DNA from: Rhytidiadelphus loreus
Lineage: Eukaryota; Streptophyta; Bryopsida; Hypnales; Hylocomiaceae
Length of the DNA stretch: 64,000 bases
Assembly (NCBI GenBank): GCA_947034895.1
Contig: OX344763.1
Location: 36,951,025-37,015,024 of the forward strand
Direction: 5' to 3'
Part shown: in pieces, positions 10,502 through 21,600 of the stretch
How the letters are laid out: each line of letters begins with the position of its first letter
Numbering within the stretch: the first letter of the stretch is position 1
Notes under the pieces: model-generated
Told to the model about the DNA's origin: nothing
The model's database searches: none
Seen by the model: the letters and a program-made list of their open reading frames with translations, nothing else
Position numbers and translations under genes: made by a program

Positions 10502-11920
10502 ATGGAGAAAGGTTATGGCAACAGGGGTACCAGTGATGTTATCGTCTGTCTGATACCAAGTTCCACGACAACGGAGAGTGGGGACACCGGGAGGAAGCGA
10601 AAGAGGAATGTTGAATCTACAGAGGGGCTCTTGGCCACCTTGAACCTGCACTCTGAACGGCTGCGCCATTGCAGCAAGTACTTTCTGATTCTCTTGGACA
10701 AGCGGTGGTCCGACTCTGAGAGAAAGTCCCCGATGGAGTTCTTCCTTGAGGTCCACACAGACGTGAAGTATTACGAAGATTGCTTCTCTCGGATGTATGC
10801 TCCCAATTTTACGGGAATTCCAAGTGTAGAACATGCCCTGGAGCTTCTCAAAGTTGCCTCGCAGATTGAATTCGCGGAGGTTATGGACGCAATCATGGGC
10901 TACTTGTCACACATACCATGGTCGGTAGAAGACGAAACCAAGATTCGTATGTTCCCCTTCTCGAAATATATCTCGTCTAGTGCTACGAGTGAGGTGAATG
11001 AGAGGTTGCGGTTGCAATTGCCCGGGACAACGGAGGAGAGCTACCAGCGCTTGTATGAATTGGGTCAGGACTATCTGCGCTCCAATTTAGATTATGCCTT
11101 GAATTATGTTGGCGGCACAGAGAACTACATTTACATCCGAAATCCTCGCCGCTTGCAAGGAAGCTGTGAAATGTTTGCTAAAGTATTCAATGATATTGTG
11201 CAATGTGGGCGCTATTACACTCTTGCGAAAGACGCAATTGCACTTGTCACCGGAAAAGCGAAAAATCTCCTCAAATCGCCTGAATTTGAAACTTTATTTA
11301 ACTTGGAATCAATCTTCCAAAAGATCTGCTGGCTTTTTGAGCTTTTGTTGAATGCCAGAGCGGCCCAAGAACTTGTTGAACACATGTTGCAAGACAGCAA
11401 TTGGCGTTCCATTTTGTCTGACCTCTACCTTAGTGTGTCCATATATGACACCTTTGCATGGCCACGCGCATGGGCATGCACTATGGTTTCCATCATCAAG
11501 CAGGTGCTTGCTGGCAATCTGTTGTTGAAGTCCTCAGCAGAGAGAATTGCTCTTTTTGATTTATTTGACTCAGCCAAATTATTTGAAGTCGTTTTATGGT
11601 ACCGTGAAGATGAGACTGCTATAGAACTTTTGAGTACCTTCATGATGACCCTCCCACATGAATACCAAACGACCAAGCTCCATGAATGGTTGAGTCATGT
11701 TGGTGGTGACAGTAGTTTAAACGTTCCACGCGAAGTATTAAAATTGGCTCATCCAATGTGGATCAAGAACTTGAAGAGAAGTCTGAACTCACTGGAATCT
11801 GCTAGTGCTGCTGAAATTGTGGCCAAGAACGCAGACGAGGCAGGTCCTCTGGGCCAACTTCCACTAGAAGATCCGTGGGCAGCTACAGAAGGAGAAGGTT
11901 ATGCAGATTGGAGCTTTTGA
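10502..11920 (+). CDS. BTB/POZ domain-containing protein (472 aa)
   Basis: A single exon with balanced codon use, unlike the AT-rich surroundings. The chosen ATG at 10502 follows 25 open codons that have no earlier ATG. The N-terminus (TSDVIVCLIP, residues about 11-20), a KYFLILLDKRW segment and the FTGIPSVEHALELLKVASQIEF segment match the BTB/POZ fold of the plant family of At1g63850/At3g05675-type proteins. These are thought to be substrate adaptors for cullin-3 ubiquitin ligases. The C-terminal half is alpha-helical and ends in an acidic, Trp-containing tail. No signal peptide or membrane span is seen. Three decayed copies of its 3' end occur in the window. The assignment to the family is firm in general and the exact orthologue is not known. 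Confidence 0.85.
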   Translation: MEKGYGNRGTSDVIVCLIPSSTTTESGDTGRKRKRNVESTEGLLATLNLHSERLRHCSKYFLILLDKRWSDSERKSPMEFFLEVHTDVKYYEDCFSRMYAPNFTGIPSVEHALELLKVASQIEFAEVMDAIMGYLSHIPWSVEDETKIRMFPFSKYISSSATSEVNERLRLQLPGTTEESYQRLYELGQDYLRSNLDYALNYVGGTENYIYIRNPRRLQGSCEMFAKVFNDIVQCGRYYTLAKDAIALVTGKAKNLLKSPEFETLFNLESIFQKICWLFELLLNARAAQELVEHMLQDSNWRSILSDLYLSVSIYDTFAWPRAWACTMVSIIKQVLAGNLLLKSSAERIALFDLFDSAKLFEVVLWYREDETAIELLSTFMMTLPHEYQTTKLHEWLSHVGGDSSLNVPREVLKLAHPMWIKNLKRSLNSLESASAAEIVAKNADEAGPLGQLPLEDPWAATEGEGYADWSF

Positions 11921-13250
11921 TGAATGAGAGAAGTGCAGGAAACAAGAGATACAGACATCCGGACTTTCGAGAATTTTGGATGAACAATGCATAAGTGGAA
12001 TTCCGGATCAAGGCGCTCAGTCTGCACTTTTATGTTTTTGTTATGCTTCGCATATATGTCTATCATGATACATGTAGAGTGATAGTGACGGTAATGTACT
12101 AGTGTCACTTGACATTTTGGAAATTTTGCATGTCAAAATACTTGCAGTTGAGAGCAGATGTTTCGGTTGGCGGAAATGCAGAAACTGACAATACTTTCTG
12201 CTTTTGAATAGGACATGACTTCCAGGCACTAGATGTCAAGAACGAAGCCGGTGCTCTATGCATGAGGTCTTGTAACTCTCAAAGATTGGTCTGGGGCCAA
12301 CATTAATTTGTTGAATTTGAGGCAAATTATCCTTCTTTTGTAGTAACCAGCTTGTACAGCCCTATGCTTAATGCCGGTTGTTTGTGGCTCTGAACTTGAT
12401 TCCTTGTATTCGCCTCGTCAGACTTGTGTGATTCCTGGTGTCCGCATAAGTGGGGGACTCTCTTAGAGGGTCTGGACAAACAGATTCATTCCAAAGTAAC
12501 CCTCCTGTTGCGTGATGGATTAGCTTTTCACTCCACAATTTTGATTCATATCCAAGTTATTATTTGAGTGCTTGTGTACAGTTCCACCAGTCTTATGTTA
12601 CCTTGTCATTTGTTCTGTAGGACTCTAAAACAGTCTGTCTACACATGACTGAAAATTTCGTAAGACTAATGCTTCTCCGATCATTCAGAGGATTGAAAGA
12701 GGCCCGGATGTTGGCCCATATTCTGATGATATGAGTTCAGAGATCCTGACAAGCCCTTGTTAATTGCTTGTGCTGTTGTAGACGAGGGTTATGATTTAAT
12801 ACCTTTCTGTTCATTGACACATTTAGTTGCACATGTAATTAACAACAGTAAACTAAGCTTATGCCATTTCCAAGGCTCAACCCTAACCACGAAGCAAGTT
12901 CAAGTTCGTATTCTGGATTATGAAGAGTGCTTCACGAAGCAAGTTCAAGTTTGTATTCTGGATTATGAACAGAGTGCTTCAAGGCCCTTTTTAGTCCGAG
13001 TAATTCCTCATTCATTCAAAGTAATATTCGATTCTATAAAAGACAATTTGATGAAATTGGGGTAATTGATATATTTTTACAAAGATACAAGCAAAATAGT
13101 GTTAATAAAAAGATTCAAAAAGGATTGTGGCCTCAGAAATGGTGCATGCAACGCACATTCTATGGGCTGGATAACTTACTGACAACTCAACCCCTTTAGG
13201 TCTAGCATTTTCTTTCCTGTTCATTGGCCATGGCATGGCTACTGAGGTGA
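11921..13250 (+). other. 3' flank of the BTB gene, template of a dispersed duplication
   Basis: The first few hundred bases are the likely 3' UTR. Several blocks recur at 60.2-62.85 kb in the same order: the GCAGATGTTT block, the CTCTTAGAGGGTCTGGA block at about 12460, the ATGAGTTCAGAGATCCTGA block at 12730 and the TTGACAACTCAACCCC block at 13180. It also contains a 45-47-bp direct repeat at 12890-12981. Confidence 0.7.
12890..12981 (+). repeat. two-copy tandem repeat, 45 and 47 bp
   Basis: Two head-to-tail copies start CGAAGCAAGTTCAAGTT at 12890 and 12935. The second has a 2-base insertion. The duplicate flank near 62.7 kb ends its similarity just before this repeat, so the duplication is specific to this copy or lost from the other. 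Confidence 0.85.
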
Positions 13251-13266
13251 AAACATTCTCTTAGAA

Positions 13267-13745
13267 TTGGATCAGAAGTCTGGTTGCTGTGGAACTGGCT
13301 CGTGCTGCTGCAATTGTGGCCCCCAAACCAGCCGAGCCTGGTTAAATTCCTTCTTCGCCTGCTACCAGTGCAAGAGTGGTTCATTTAGCTCTGGATCACG
13401 AAAGTGAATTGCAGTGGAATACCTCACACCGGAAAGATTGAGAAATTGGAGCTATGGTGGTGGCTGAGAGAAATGCAGAAAACAAAGCGAAACATACATC
13501 AGGGATTCTGTTTTGGGAGTATTTGGATAGGGACTACTTGAGTGGAATTCAAGTTCAAGGCGCTCTGCACTATGGTTTTGTTTTGTAGAGCTTCACATTT
13601 CTCACTATGATCGTGAGAGTAAGAGCTCTGTTATATGCGTTCATGATTTGTGACATTTCGGAATTATAGACGAACTAAAGTACTTGCAATTGAGTGCAGA
13701 TGCTTTGATTGGGAGGAATTTCAGAAGGTGGTAAGCTTAATACTT
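13267..13745 (+). pseudogene. decayed second copy of the BTB 3' end and UTR
   Basis: It matches the last ~45 codons of the BTB gene plus its 3' UTR in order: TGCTGCAATTGTGGCC against TGCTGAAATTGTGGCC, then the AAGGCGCTCTGCACT block and the GCAGATGCTTTGATTGGG block. Stops and indels destroy the frame. It lies in tandem 1.4 kb downstream of the gene, so it is a local duplication. Confidence 0.75.
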
Positions 13746-13862
13746 ACCGCTCCTGTATGGATAACGATTATGTACTTCAAAATAATAGTTTTTAAATTCA
13801 AAATCTTCATTGCAAATATTTTAAACTAATAAGATTTAAAGATTTATAATCTAGTCAACAAG

Positions 13863-14138
13863 GTGCAAGAAAAAACATTTTCTTCACTCAAAACACAAAT
13901 ATCTTTCAATCTAAGCTGTGCAAGAAAAAATATTTTCTTCACTTAAAACACAAATATCTTTCAATCTAAGTTGTGCAAGAAAAAATAGTTTCTTCACTTA
14001 AAACACAAATATCTTTCAATGTAAGTTGTGCAAGAAAAAATAATTTTTTTTACTTAAAACACGAATATCTTTCAATCTAAGTAGTGCAAGAAAAAACAGT
14101 TTCTTCACTTAAAACACAAATATCTTTCAATCTATATT
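13863..14138 (+). repeat. minisatellite, five copies of a ~55-bp unit
   Basis: Units begin GTGCAAGAAAAAA at 13863, 13918, 13973, 14028 and 14084 (lengths 55, 55, 55, 56 and about 55). Each contains CACAAATATCTTTCAATCTA. Copies differ by a few bases. The array lies in what seems to be the interior of a TTAA-type element that ends at 14248. Confidence 0.92.
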
Positions 14139-14248
14139 GTCAAAGTTTCTAAAATTTCTTCCACATGGTTTCACTCTAGTTTGCAATAGAAATGGTAGTT
14201 TTAAGTGTTTTTTGATAATAAAAAAAAATGACCTTGGCATTTTAGGGG
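14139..14248. mobile_element. right end of a TTAA-type element
   Basis: The terminus reads, on the minus strand, CCCCTAAAATGCCAAGG and is followed by TTAA at 14249-14252. The segment before it (AAATGGTAGTTTTAAGTG) resembles the subterminal part of the 0.95-kb TTAA elements. No matching left end is visible upstream, so the element is truncated or rearranged. Confidence 0.6.
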
Positions 14249-14252
14249 TTAA

Positions 14253-14939
14253 GGAGATTGTAGATAGTCAAATTGGATAGAATGTTTAAACTTTTTGGTG
14301 TACATTTGTGGGTGTTTTGCTCAATTTTTGACAAGTTGTTGACTAATTTGTGTTCCAATTTGGTTGTTTTGCATGTAATTTTACCAATTTGGAGCGATTT
14401 TTGTGGTGCTATGTTTGGGATGTTTAATTGGATCATGTAATAGTTTTACCAAATTGGAGATAATGTAGCCTAGTGGAGTGCAACAAGTGTCCAAGTCAAT
14501 TTGAAGTATAATTGTCAAATGGGTAGGTGGTATTTGTAGTTGTGATTCCAAGTTGGAATTATAAATCAGGGTAGGTAGAAGTGATAGGGCTGCCAATTTG
14601 TGGATTAGTAAGAGCCAAGTTGGATGCCAATTGGCTTGGGGTTGTAGTTTCAAGTTGAATGTTACTACAGTAGTTTGAATTCCAATTGGGTTTCAGGTTG
14701 GTAACCACTAGTTTGCTTCCTATTAGGTTGGGTATTTCTCTTGTTTTCTCTACCCACTAATGAAGTTTTAGTGTGTCTCCCAGTCGAGCATGTTGTATAT
14801 TCTTTTTTTTTTTATGAGATTTCAAGTTAGTGTATGAGATTAAGTGGTGAAGTTTGTGTATGAGTGTTTGTAGTGTGATAGAGATGGTTATATCCTAGTT
14901 GGAGTGAGTTTGTTGGAAGATGAAGAGTTTATGAGTTAA
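14253..14939. other. gene-free stretch rich in CAAGTTGG/CCAATTTGG motifs
   Basis: The plus strand is T+G-rich with many degenerate CAAGTTGGA and CCAATTTGG motifs. The open frames on the minus strand come from this composition and have no recognisable domain. The same composition continues after the insertions at 14948-15528 and 16547-17482. Confidence 0.5.
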
Positions 14940-14947
14940 CAAAGAGA

Positions 14948-15528
14948 CACTGGGAGGACACTCTCACTACATTTGGGGTACCCACGTGTGGCAGTGGAAA
15001 AAGTAATACATGTAATACACCTTGAATAAACTATAATTTCATCCTAAAATTTTGAGCTTTGTTTAACAATGACTAAAGGTTTCTATTGACAAAAATTTCA
15101 ATTCCAAATAACATAAGATATATTGTCTAGAAAGGGTTGAAAAATGAACTAAAATGGCATGTTCTCCAACTAAAATATTTATAGAGCTCACATGAAGATG
15201 ACTATTGCATCAATATTCAACCAAAATAAACTTTCAATAGAAAGCTATTCTATAGAATTTTTTTTTCATTTTTCAAAATTCTTTTCTTATATAATATAGA
15301 GGTGTGAAAGTTATTTTCAGCTTTACAATGTATCTTTTTTCTTCAAAAATTTATAACTAATTACTATTAGCATAAAAAAATACCAATAATTCAAAACATA
15401 AACTTCTAAAGTAGTAAAATCTACCCATAATTTGTTTTTGAAAAATAAATAAATTTTAAGGTGTATTACTTGTATTACTTTTTCTGCCGCACGTGGGTTG
15501 CTAAAACGTGGAGAGTGTCCTCCCCGTG
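14948..15528. mobile_element. 581-bp inverted-repeat DNA element with 8-bp target duplication
   Basis: It starts CACTGGGAGGACACTCTC and ends in the complement of CACGGGGAGGACACTCTC. Similarity between the ends runs inward for about 70 bases, through an ACCCACGTG block and an AAAAAGTAATACA block, with small gaps. The flanks are CAAAGAGA at 14940-14947 and CAAAGAGA at 15529-15536. An 8-bp duplication fits hAT. The long inverted repeat would also fit a Mutator-type MITE. The interior is non-coding. Confidence 0.9.
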
Positions 15529-15536
15529 CAAAGAGA

Positions 15537-16546
15537 ATATGAGATTGTTAGTGTATGAAAGGGTAGGTTTTAATGTCATAGTTATTGAAATGTGATGATA
15601 ATGTTGGAATATTGGGTGAACCTTTTAAGTATGTAAACGGTGATTTAATTGCCAATACAATTAATACAGTGGGAAATTATACACCAAGTTGGTTGCAATA
15701 GATGTGAGTGTGATTGTAGTTGTGAGAAGTGTTATTTGCTTTGAATGAAGGATATGTTGGTATGAGCCTCCAAATTGGATTGGAAGTAATTGATTGTAAT
15801 TGTGTTTGATCAGTTTTAATCAGAGCGAAGAGAGATATTATGATTTTAATTACATGTGTGATGAAAACAAATCACATGGTTACATGAGTGTGCTCAGTTG
15901 TGTATTTTAGAGTTTATAATTTAAGTCTGTGAGCTTGTCCATGTGTTAGCAAAGTGCAGTGTGTTTGAATCTGATGTGGGTCTATGTCTTGGATATCTAA
16001 CCAAATGGGTAATGTTTAGTTTCCACATTGATGGTGTCAAAGAGAACTAGAGATTGATTAACCTAAAATTTTGAGTTCATCCGTCCTAGTGTGTTTTTCA
16101 AATTGAGGAGGAATTATTTTAAATGAGAATTTATGTGTGTGTCAACCTTGATTGCATCAATGCTTGATGTCTCCATCATAAGTTAATTTGGAAATGCAGT
16201 GTATTAGTTAGCAATAACAATCCGAATTGGAATACGTAAAGTCTGAATGTTGTCTATCATCTAATTCTAAATTGAGTCTATAAGAGCCTGTATCACGTCG
16301 GCCCAAATTGGAAGAATATGTTAAGTGTGTATGGGATATTAGTGAGATGTATGAGTGATGGAAAGTGCTAAGAGTAGTTGGAGCAATTTCAAGTTGGCTA
16401 AAAATGAATGTGAGTTTTACAAGTCTCAAGTTTATTTCAAGTTGTGATCTTAAAGTTGTGCAACCTAAGTTGGTGATAAAAGATCTTGTTGTTCCCAAAA
16501 GAGGAGACAAGACAAGGCTACAAGTGGTATAGTCCAATTTGGTATA
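15537..16546. other. gene-free stretch
   Basis: It continues the T+G-rich CAAGTTGG-type sequence. The minus-strand open frame at 16208-16537 has no domain and overlaps the left edge of the next element. Confidence 0.5.
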
Positions 16547-17482
16547 GTCCTAAACGTCCAAACAACGTTTTTTGGCAACATAGTGATTTAGGGTTGCTCA
16601 CTACAAACGGAGTTTTTCTTTTCTTTCTTTGAAAATTTCACACAATATGGGGACGAGGAGTAGCTTTAAGGCCCAACAATTTTCATAACTTTTGAATACA
16701 TGGTTCAAAAGTTATTGCATGATATCTAATTTTCAGTGTTCAGTGGGTAGCCCAGGCAACTCGGGCAAGAAAAAAAAACTTCTTTGAAAATCACTTTTAA
16801 AATTTTTTTAAAATTGAAATTGATTCTCTAGATTTTTATATATGTGGTAAGCTTTGAATCATTCCATTTTGATTAATGAGATGAAAGTTATAAGGAATTT
16901 TAGTTTGGGTTAGTCAGTTGTGGGTAGTTATGGAATCTCTACTCCAAAATAAACTTTGAAGTCCTTTATTTAACTCAATTTTCAATATTTTTGGAAAAAA
17001 ATAAAAACATCAGGTCTAAGTTATATTGTTTATTACAACATTACAACCATTGGTATTGGCATTTTTCAATTCTATAAATAAATTGTTAACAATTTAGTAT
17101 TTTTAATCATTCTCTACTTCTTTCTACTTACTATTTTTTTCCTATACTTTCAAGCATGTATCCAACTTGATTTGAGGAATGAATTCAAAGAGTAACCAAC
17201 ATTTTGGACATTTTTTCATACAAATGTGACCTTGTGAAGTGCAGCTGGCCGTATTTTCACAGGGCCCCCAAAAGGGATTTTTGTCACTTTAAATGTTAAT
17301 ATTTTGCAATCTACACGGTGGAAAATTTTGAAATTTTTTCCACATCTTCTCTAACTATTTTACTAAAAGATCCTATGGTTACATTTTTCTGGAAATGTTT
17401 TTCATCTAAAATTTGGTGCTTGTAAATGCAAAGGCAGTTTTGGAGCAGTTTTGATGAAAACATAGTCTCTGACGTTTAGGGG
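16547..17482. mobile_element. TTAA-type element, 936 bp
   Basis: The right end is CCCCTAAACGTC on the minus strand followed by TTAA at 17483-17486. The left end is GTCCTAAACGTCC, with TATA at 16543-16546 in place of TTAA. The interior matches the elements at 34789-35749 and 62901-63827. There is no coding frame. Confidence 0.82.
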
Positions 17483-17486
17483 TTAA

Positions 17487-18240
17487 GAGTTGTAGCTAGT
17501 TGTATCTGAAGTAAATCAGATTTGGAGAAAGCTAAAGTTTCAAGTTGCTAAAGATTAAAGAATTAATTTGGAAAAATCTAACTTTTGTGGCCATTAAGAG
17601 TAGAAAGAAAAATCTTGAAATTAAGATTATCTTGTGAGGAAAATAGGTTGTATGTTTGTGATAAGGGAACAATTTTTCTCATTTTATTTGGTTGCAATGA
17701 CCAATTAGGAATTAATTTGTGAAGCATTCTTATTTAACTACCTCCCCGGAACGAATTGGATCCAAGCTTATTCAAGCTTATTTATAGAGATCATACCTTA
17801 GAAAGAACAAATATAGAACAGTTCTCTAAGTAGAAGAACTAAGAATGTGCAAAATCCTAAGAAAGTAGTTACTTTGACATTTGTAAAAAATAGGTAAATA
17901 ATTGAATTACAAAATAAAATTTGTTCATTTGTGACAACTCTATGAAAATAATATGCACCAAAGTAATTGTCAAAATATGTTTTTCTATGTGTCTAAATGG
18001 ATGCTAAAGGAGCTTAATTTGCAAGACTTCAATTCAAAATAGAAATAAATTGTTTTAGAATTTCTATCTACAATAGCAACAAATTAGAAAAAAATTCTTC
18101 TAAATTTATTCCTTACATGAAAGGATCGTCAATAATACTTTGAATCTTTGAAACCGCAAATAAGACATACTTTTAAAAAACAATATTTTCTATTAGATTT
18201 ATTTTAGAAAATAATTTTTAAATATTCTAACAAGTTTAAA
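17487..18240. other. gene-free AT-rich stretch
   Basis: No recognisable gene, repeat end or RNA structure was seen. Confidence 0.5.
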
Positions 18241-19325
18241 GGGTGATTGCAAGAAACACTTGTACTATTTGTTGCGTTTTGGATTTTCCATTACTTAATA
18301 CTATAAGTAATTGTGAGCACTACCAAAATTCTACTAGGATTATAGTACTATGAGTACTACCAAGATACATGGACATGGAACAATGGCAAATTTCATTAAA
18401 ATGGCAGTCATTCTCCAACTTTGGCACTTTTATAGTTTAGACCACATGGTCTGAAATTTATACTTGTCTTAGATGATTTAGACTACATAGTCTGAAATCT
18501 ATGCCTATCTGAGATGCTTTAGACCGCGCAGTCTGAGAATGGTGTACTAAATATCACCATTTTAACAAAATTTGCTATAACATGAAATGTAGACCATTGA
18601 TGTGATTGTGAATCTATTGCTTCAACAAACATGTATGTTTATCATTGGATAATAGGGATGGATGACAAAAAAACCCTATCGGTTTCTAATAGGGGGATGT
18701 CATTTGACTTTGCATTTTGGATGAATTACAGATGATGGACAATATTGTTCAATGGTACACAATACCCTTAAATACTATTTTAAGATAGGTACAATTTTTT
18801 TTGATGAAAATAGAGACTTTTACAATTTTTTTTTTTAATTATACAATCCACTTCAAAATTTTAGGATAAAAGTGGCCGTTGTTACCAACTTGTTGGAGAG
18901 AGGTTAGCACAAAGAAAACATAAAATATAATTCTTAATTGTTTAGAAATTCATATTGACCAAAGTATACTTTAGGAAAATGTATTTGAGACTTGAATCAT
19001 TGTTTTTGAAATCCCTCTCTTCAAAAGGTGTACATTGCTTGTGAAAAAAACTTACCACATCTGAGTTCAAAATTCTTGATAATTGGTATTCAGTAGTACT
19101 TAATACCTCCAAAATTGTAGGTGTGACCTATATTCAAAACTCACTCTGACCTACTAAAATAATTTTGAAGGAATAGAAAAAATTCAAATATATTGGCAAT
19201 TGCTATGTGAACCTTTATTATAAATTTCATGTTCATTGCATCATTTTGCAATACTTATACTAAGAAACACTTCAACAATTTCAACATGTGATGAAAAATA
19301 GTACAAGTGTTTCTTGCAATTAATC
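18241..19325. mobile_element. inverted-repeat element of the TTGCAAGAAACACTTGTACT family
   Basis: The left end is GGGTGATTGCAAGAAACACT. The right end is the complement of a segment identical from TTGCAAGAAACACTTGTACT through the next four bases. The outermost bases differ and I cannot fix the target duplication. A second, smaller element is nested at 18384-18577. A weaker relative lies at 55349-55985. Confidence 0.75.
18384..18577. mobile_element. fold-back MITE, GGCAAATTTCATTAAAATGG type
   Basis: It starts TGGCAAATTTCATTAAAATG and ends CCATTTTAACAAAATTTGCTA, an imperfect inverted repeat. The interior has three spaced copies of a small palindromic module (AGACCACATGGTCT, AGACTACATAGTCT, AGACCGCGCAGTCT). 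The same termini occur at 55140-55260, 59.35-59.64 kb and 62.17-62.33 kb. Confidence 0.8.
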
Positions 19326-20983
19326 TAATATAGTCATTTCCACCTTTGCTATGAGTTTTAGCTACATTGGATCGTTACTTCCAAAGTCATGCTTGAAAAA
19401 CATTGTAGTATGTAAAGTGTTATGGAAAATAATCATTAGGGGAGAAATGAGGCCTGTGAACCTGCCGGACATGGTTCCCCATGCTATGAACCGTGTCTGG
19501 ACAGTCTAATTAATTAATTATTAAAAATAAAAAAAAATAAAAAAATAAAAAAATAATTTATTTAATAATAATATTTTTTAAAATATTTTTAAATTAATTC
19601 ATTAATGCAATCCGACCTAGCAGTCTCTGTGCCAGATTAGACTGTTGATTCTATGACGTTCCCACAGTCTGGGAATGTCGGAGAACTCAAGGTCTCCCAA
19701 TGGCCTAAAAACTCTTCTAATGACAATGATTTCTTGCAAACCACCCAAAAATGATAATATAAAATATAACTTTTTAAATCCATTTTTTCTACATAATGGA
19801 ATTAAGTTCAAGTCACATCAATTATTTTTTTATTAAATATGGATATTGTTCCAAAAAATACTAACAACCAATGCATTTTAGCAATTTTGACTTTTTGATC
19901 TTCAAATTTGATTTTGAACTTCCATATGTTTCAGTTTTGATTTTTTCATTAAATAGTGGATATTCTTTCAAAAAACACTAAAAAAGTAGTACATTTTAGC
20001 ACTTTTTATTTTCTGTTTTAAAATCTTGATTTTGAAATTCAAATTTTTTCCGCTTTGATCAAGAATGAAAAATGGAATTCCTTAAGTTTAGTTTTCATTT
20101 ACTTCAAAACTTCAAAGAATTTCAAAGAATGAGTACTAAATTGTAGTTTGAAGTTGAGAACCTACAGTTGAATTTCTAATTATAAAATAACAAGGAAACT
20201 TGATATTCACTACAATATACACTTGTGCTGAATATTTTTTAATTTTTGTATTGAAATTAATTTTAAAAGTTTCCAAAGTAATGAAAAATATTTGAATAAT
20301 AGAAGATATTTTATTTTGTCTCTACAAAATAAAATAAAATAAAATAATTTATTTTATGTAGTGCCAAAATATAGTCCTCATCTCCTTAAAGTAAAAAAAT
20401 TAAAATTTAACTACTTAAACATAGGCTCGCTCCATTCATGGTTATACTCAATGTTAATAAGATATAGACTCCACTTCTAAGAACATGATGTAAGTGATGA
20501 CTTTGAGTCTCAAAAGTGTCCATTTCCCAATTGCTTTTTCATTTATACAGTTATAGCTAGCATTTTAATTCAAAATCGTGAACAAGTGTAAATATAGGAT
20601 ATAAATAGAGGCAAGGGATGCTTTTGGATAAATTTTGAGCATCCCTACCATTTCTTCCCTATCCCTATTTCCATTTGGATGAATGGCAAACAAATATGGG
20701 GTTAGGAAATGTTCTTCTCCCACCAATGTTGCTCAATATACAAAAAGATGATTTGATTTCTTTATAAATTAAATGAGGCCCTACACCGAAGTGAACCCTA
20801 GTCTTTCTAAATTTTTAGGGATGCACAACTGTAGTGGGGGATTTTTCTTCCCTATCCAAATAAAATACATCCCAATAAAGATAGGTAGCATCCTGGTGGG
20901 GATGCTCTTTAATTAGTCCTTGAACTCTTCTCCATCATTGCATTGAAAGCTTATTGTTGTCATCTTTTATTTTCTTGGAATTT
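19326..20983. other. gene-free stretch with A/T-rich low-complexity DNA
   Basis: It holds an A/T-only tract at 19500-19610 and an (AAAAT)n run at 20325-20350. No coding frame with recognisable content was found. Confidence 0.5.
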
Positions 20984-20997
20984 GTTATCTTAGATTT
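20984..20997. repeat. LINE target-site duplication, 3' copy
   Basis: GTTATCTTAGATTT next to the poly-T tract. It is identical to 51988-52001. The flanking bases differ (T before one, C before the other), which sets the outer limit. Confidence 0.92.
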
Positions 20998-21162
20998 TTT
21001 TTTTTTTTTTTTTTTAAACAAATGAAACGGGATTTCATTGCAAAAAACATGGTACAAACCAGCCAGCCACAAGTGGCCTGGCGGGGCAAAGACACGACAG
21101 ACAGGGACAAGAGACGAAGCAAGGGATGAACGGAAGCCAGAACACAGCACGGGGGCCTTAGG
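20998..21162 (-). mobile_element. 3' end of the split LINE with poly(A) tail
   Basis: On the minus strand it reads CCTAAGGCCCC, then about 140 bases with G+C-rich composition, then GCAATGAAATCCCGTTTCAT just before the A tract. It is the continuation of the LINE sequence that stops at 45206. The frame carrying P-K-A-P is shared by both junctions. Confidence 0.85.
21152..21162. repeat. target-site duplication of the giant element, left copy
   Basis: GGGGCCTTAGG. It is preceded by G and followed by G, while the right copy is preceded by T and followed by C, so 11 bp is the maximum length. It could be as short as 9. Confidence 0.85.
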
Positions 21163-21600
21163 GGGGAATGCTGGTACGTGAGCGGGGAGCGGCAAGTGGC
21201 GAGCAGGGAGCGGGGATTGGTGAGCGGGAAGAGACTATTTTGAAATTTTTGATCAAATAGATTGGAAAAAATGGATGATAATTGGAACAAAAGTTTAGGA
21301 AATTTTTTATGAAAGTTAAAAAATTTCTATGAAAGAACAAAAGTTTTGCGTTTAGGATTGAAGGTAAACTAATGAAAGTGCTTAAGAAAATGGGTGCATG
21401 AAGTTTAAAAAAATGGATGAAAGTGGATGAAAAAAATGAATGAATGTAGATGATGAAAGTGGATGAAAAAATGGATGAATGTAGATGATGAAAGTGGATG
21501 GAAGACATGGATGTAATCATGTAACTCGGGGAAGTGGATGAAAATAATGGATGATATTGGATGCATGAAATCAATGTAGGGTCTTCTAACAAGATTAAAA
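21163..21600. repeat. left terminal inverted repeat of the giant element
   Basis: The outer ~70 bases are G+C-rich (repeated GAGCGGG). The inner part is made of degenerate ATGGATGAAAGTGGATGA-type repeats on the plus strand. The right arm at 44540-45205 has the same two parts in inverted order. The two arms are diverged and differ in length, so this is an old or sloppy inverted repeat. The open frames in it are by-products of the repeat. Confidence 0.78.

Noticed and set aside
13863..14138. CRISPR-like array
   Set aside because: The 55-bp units are contiguous without variable spacers, in a plant nuclear context. It is a minisatellite.
14948..15528. CACTA-superfamily element, because the ends start CACTG/CACGG
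   Set aside because: The duplication is 8 bp, not 3 bp, and the right end does not keep CACTA or CACTG.
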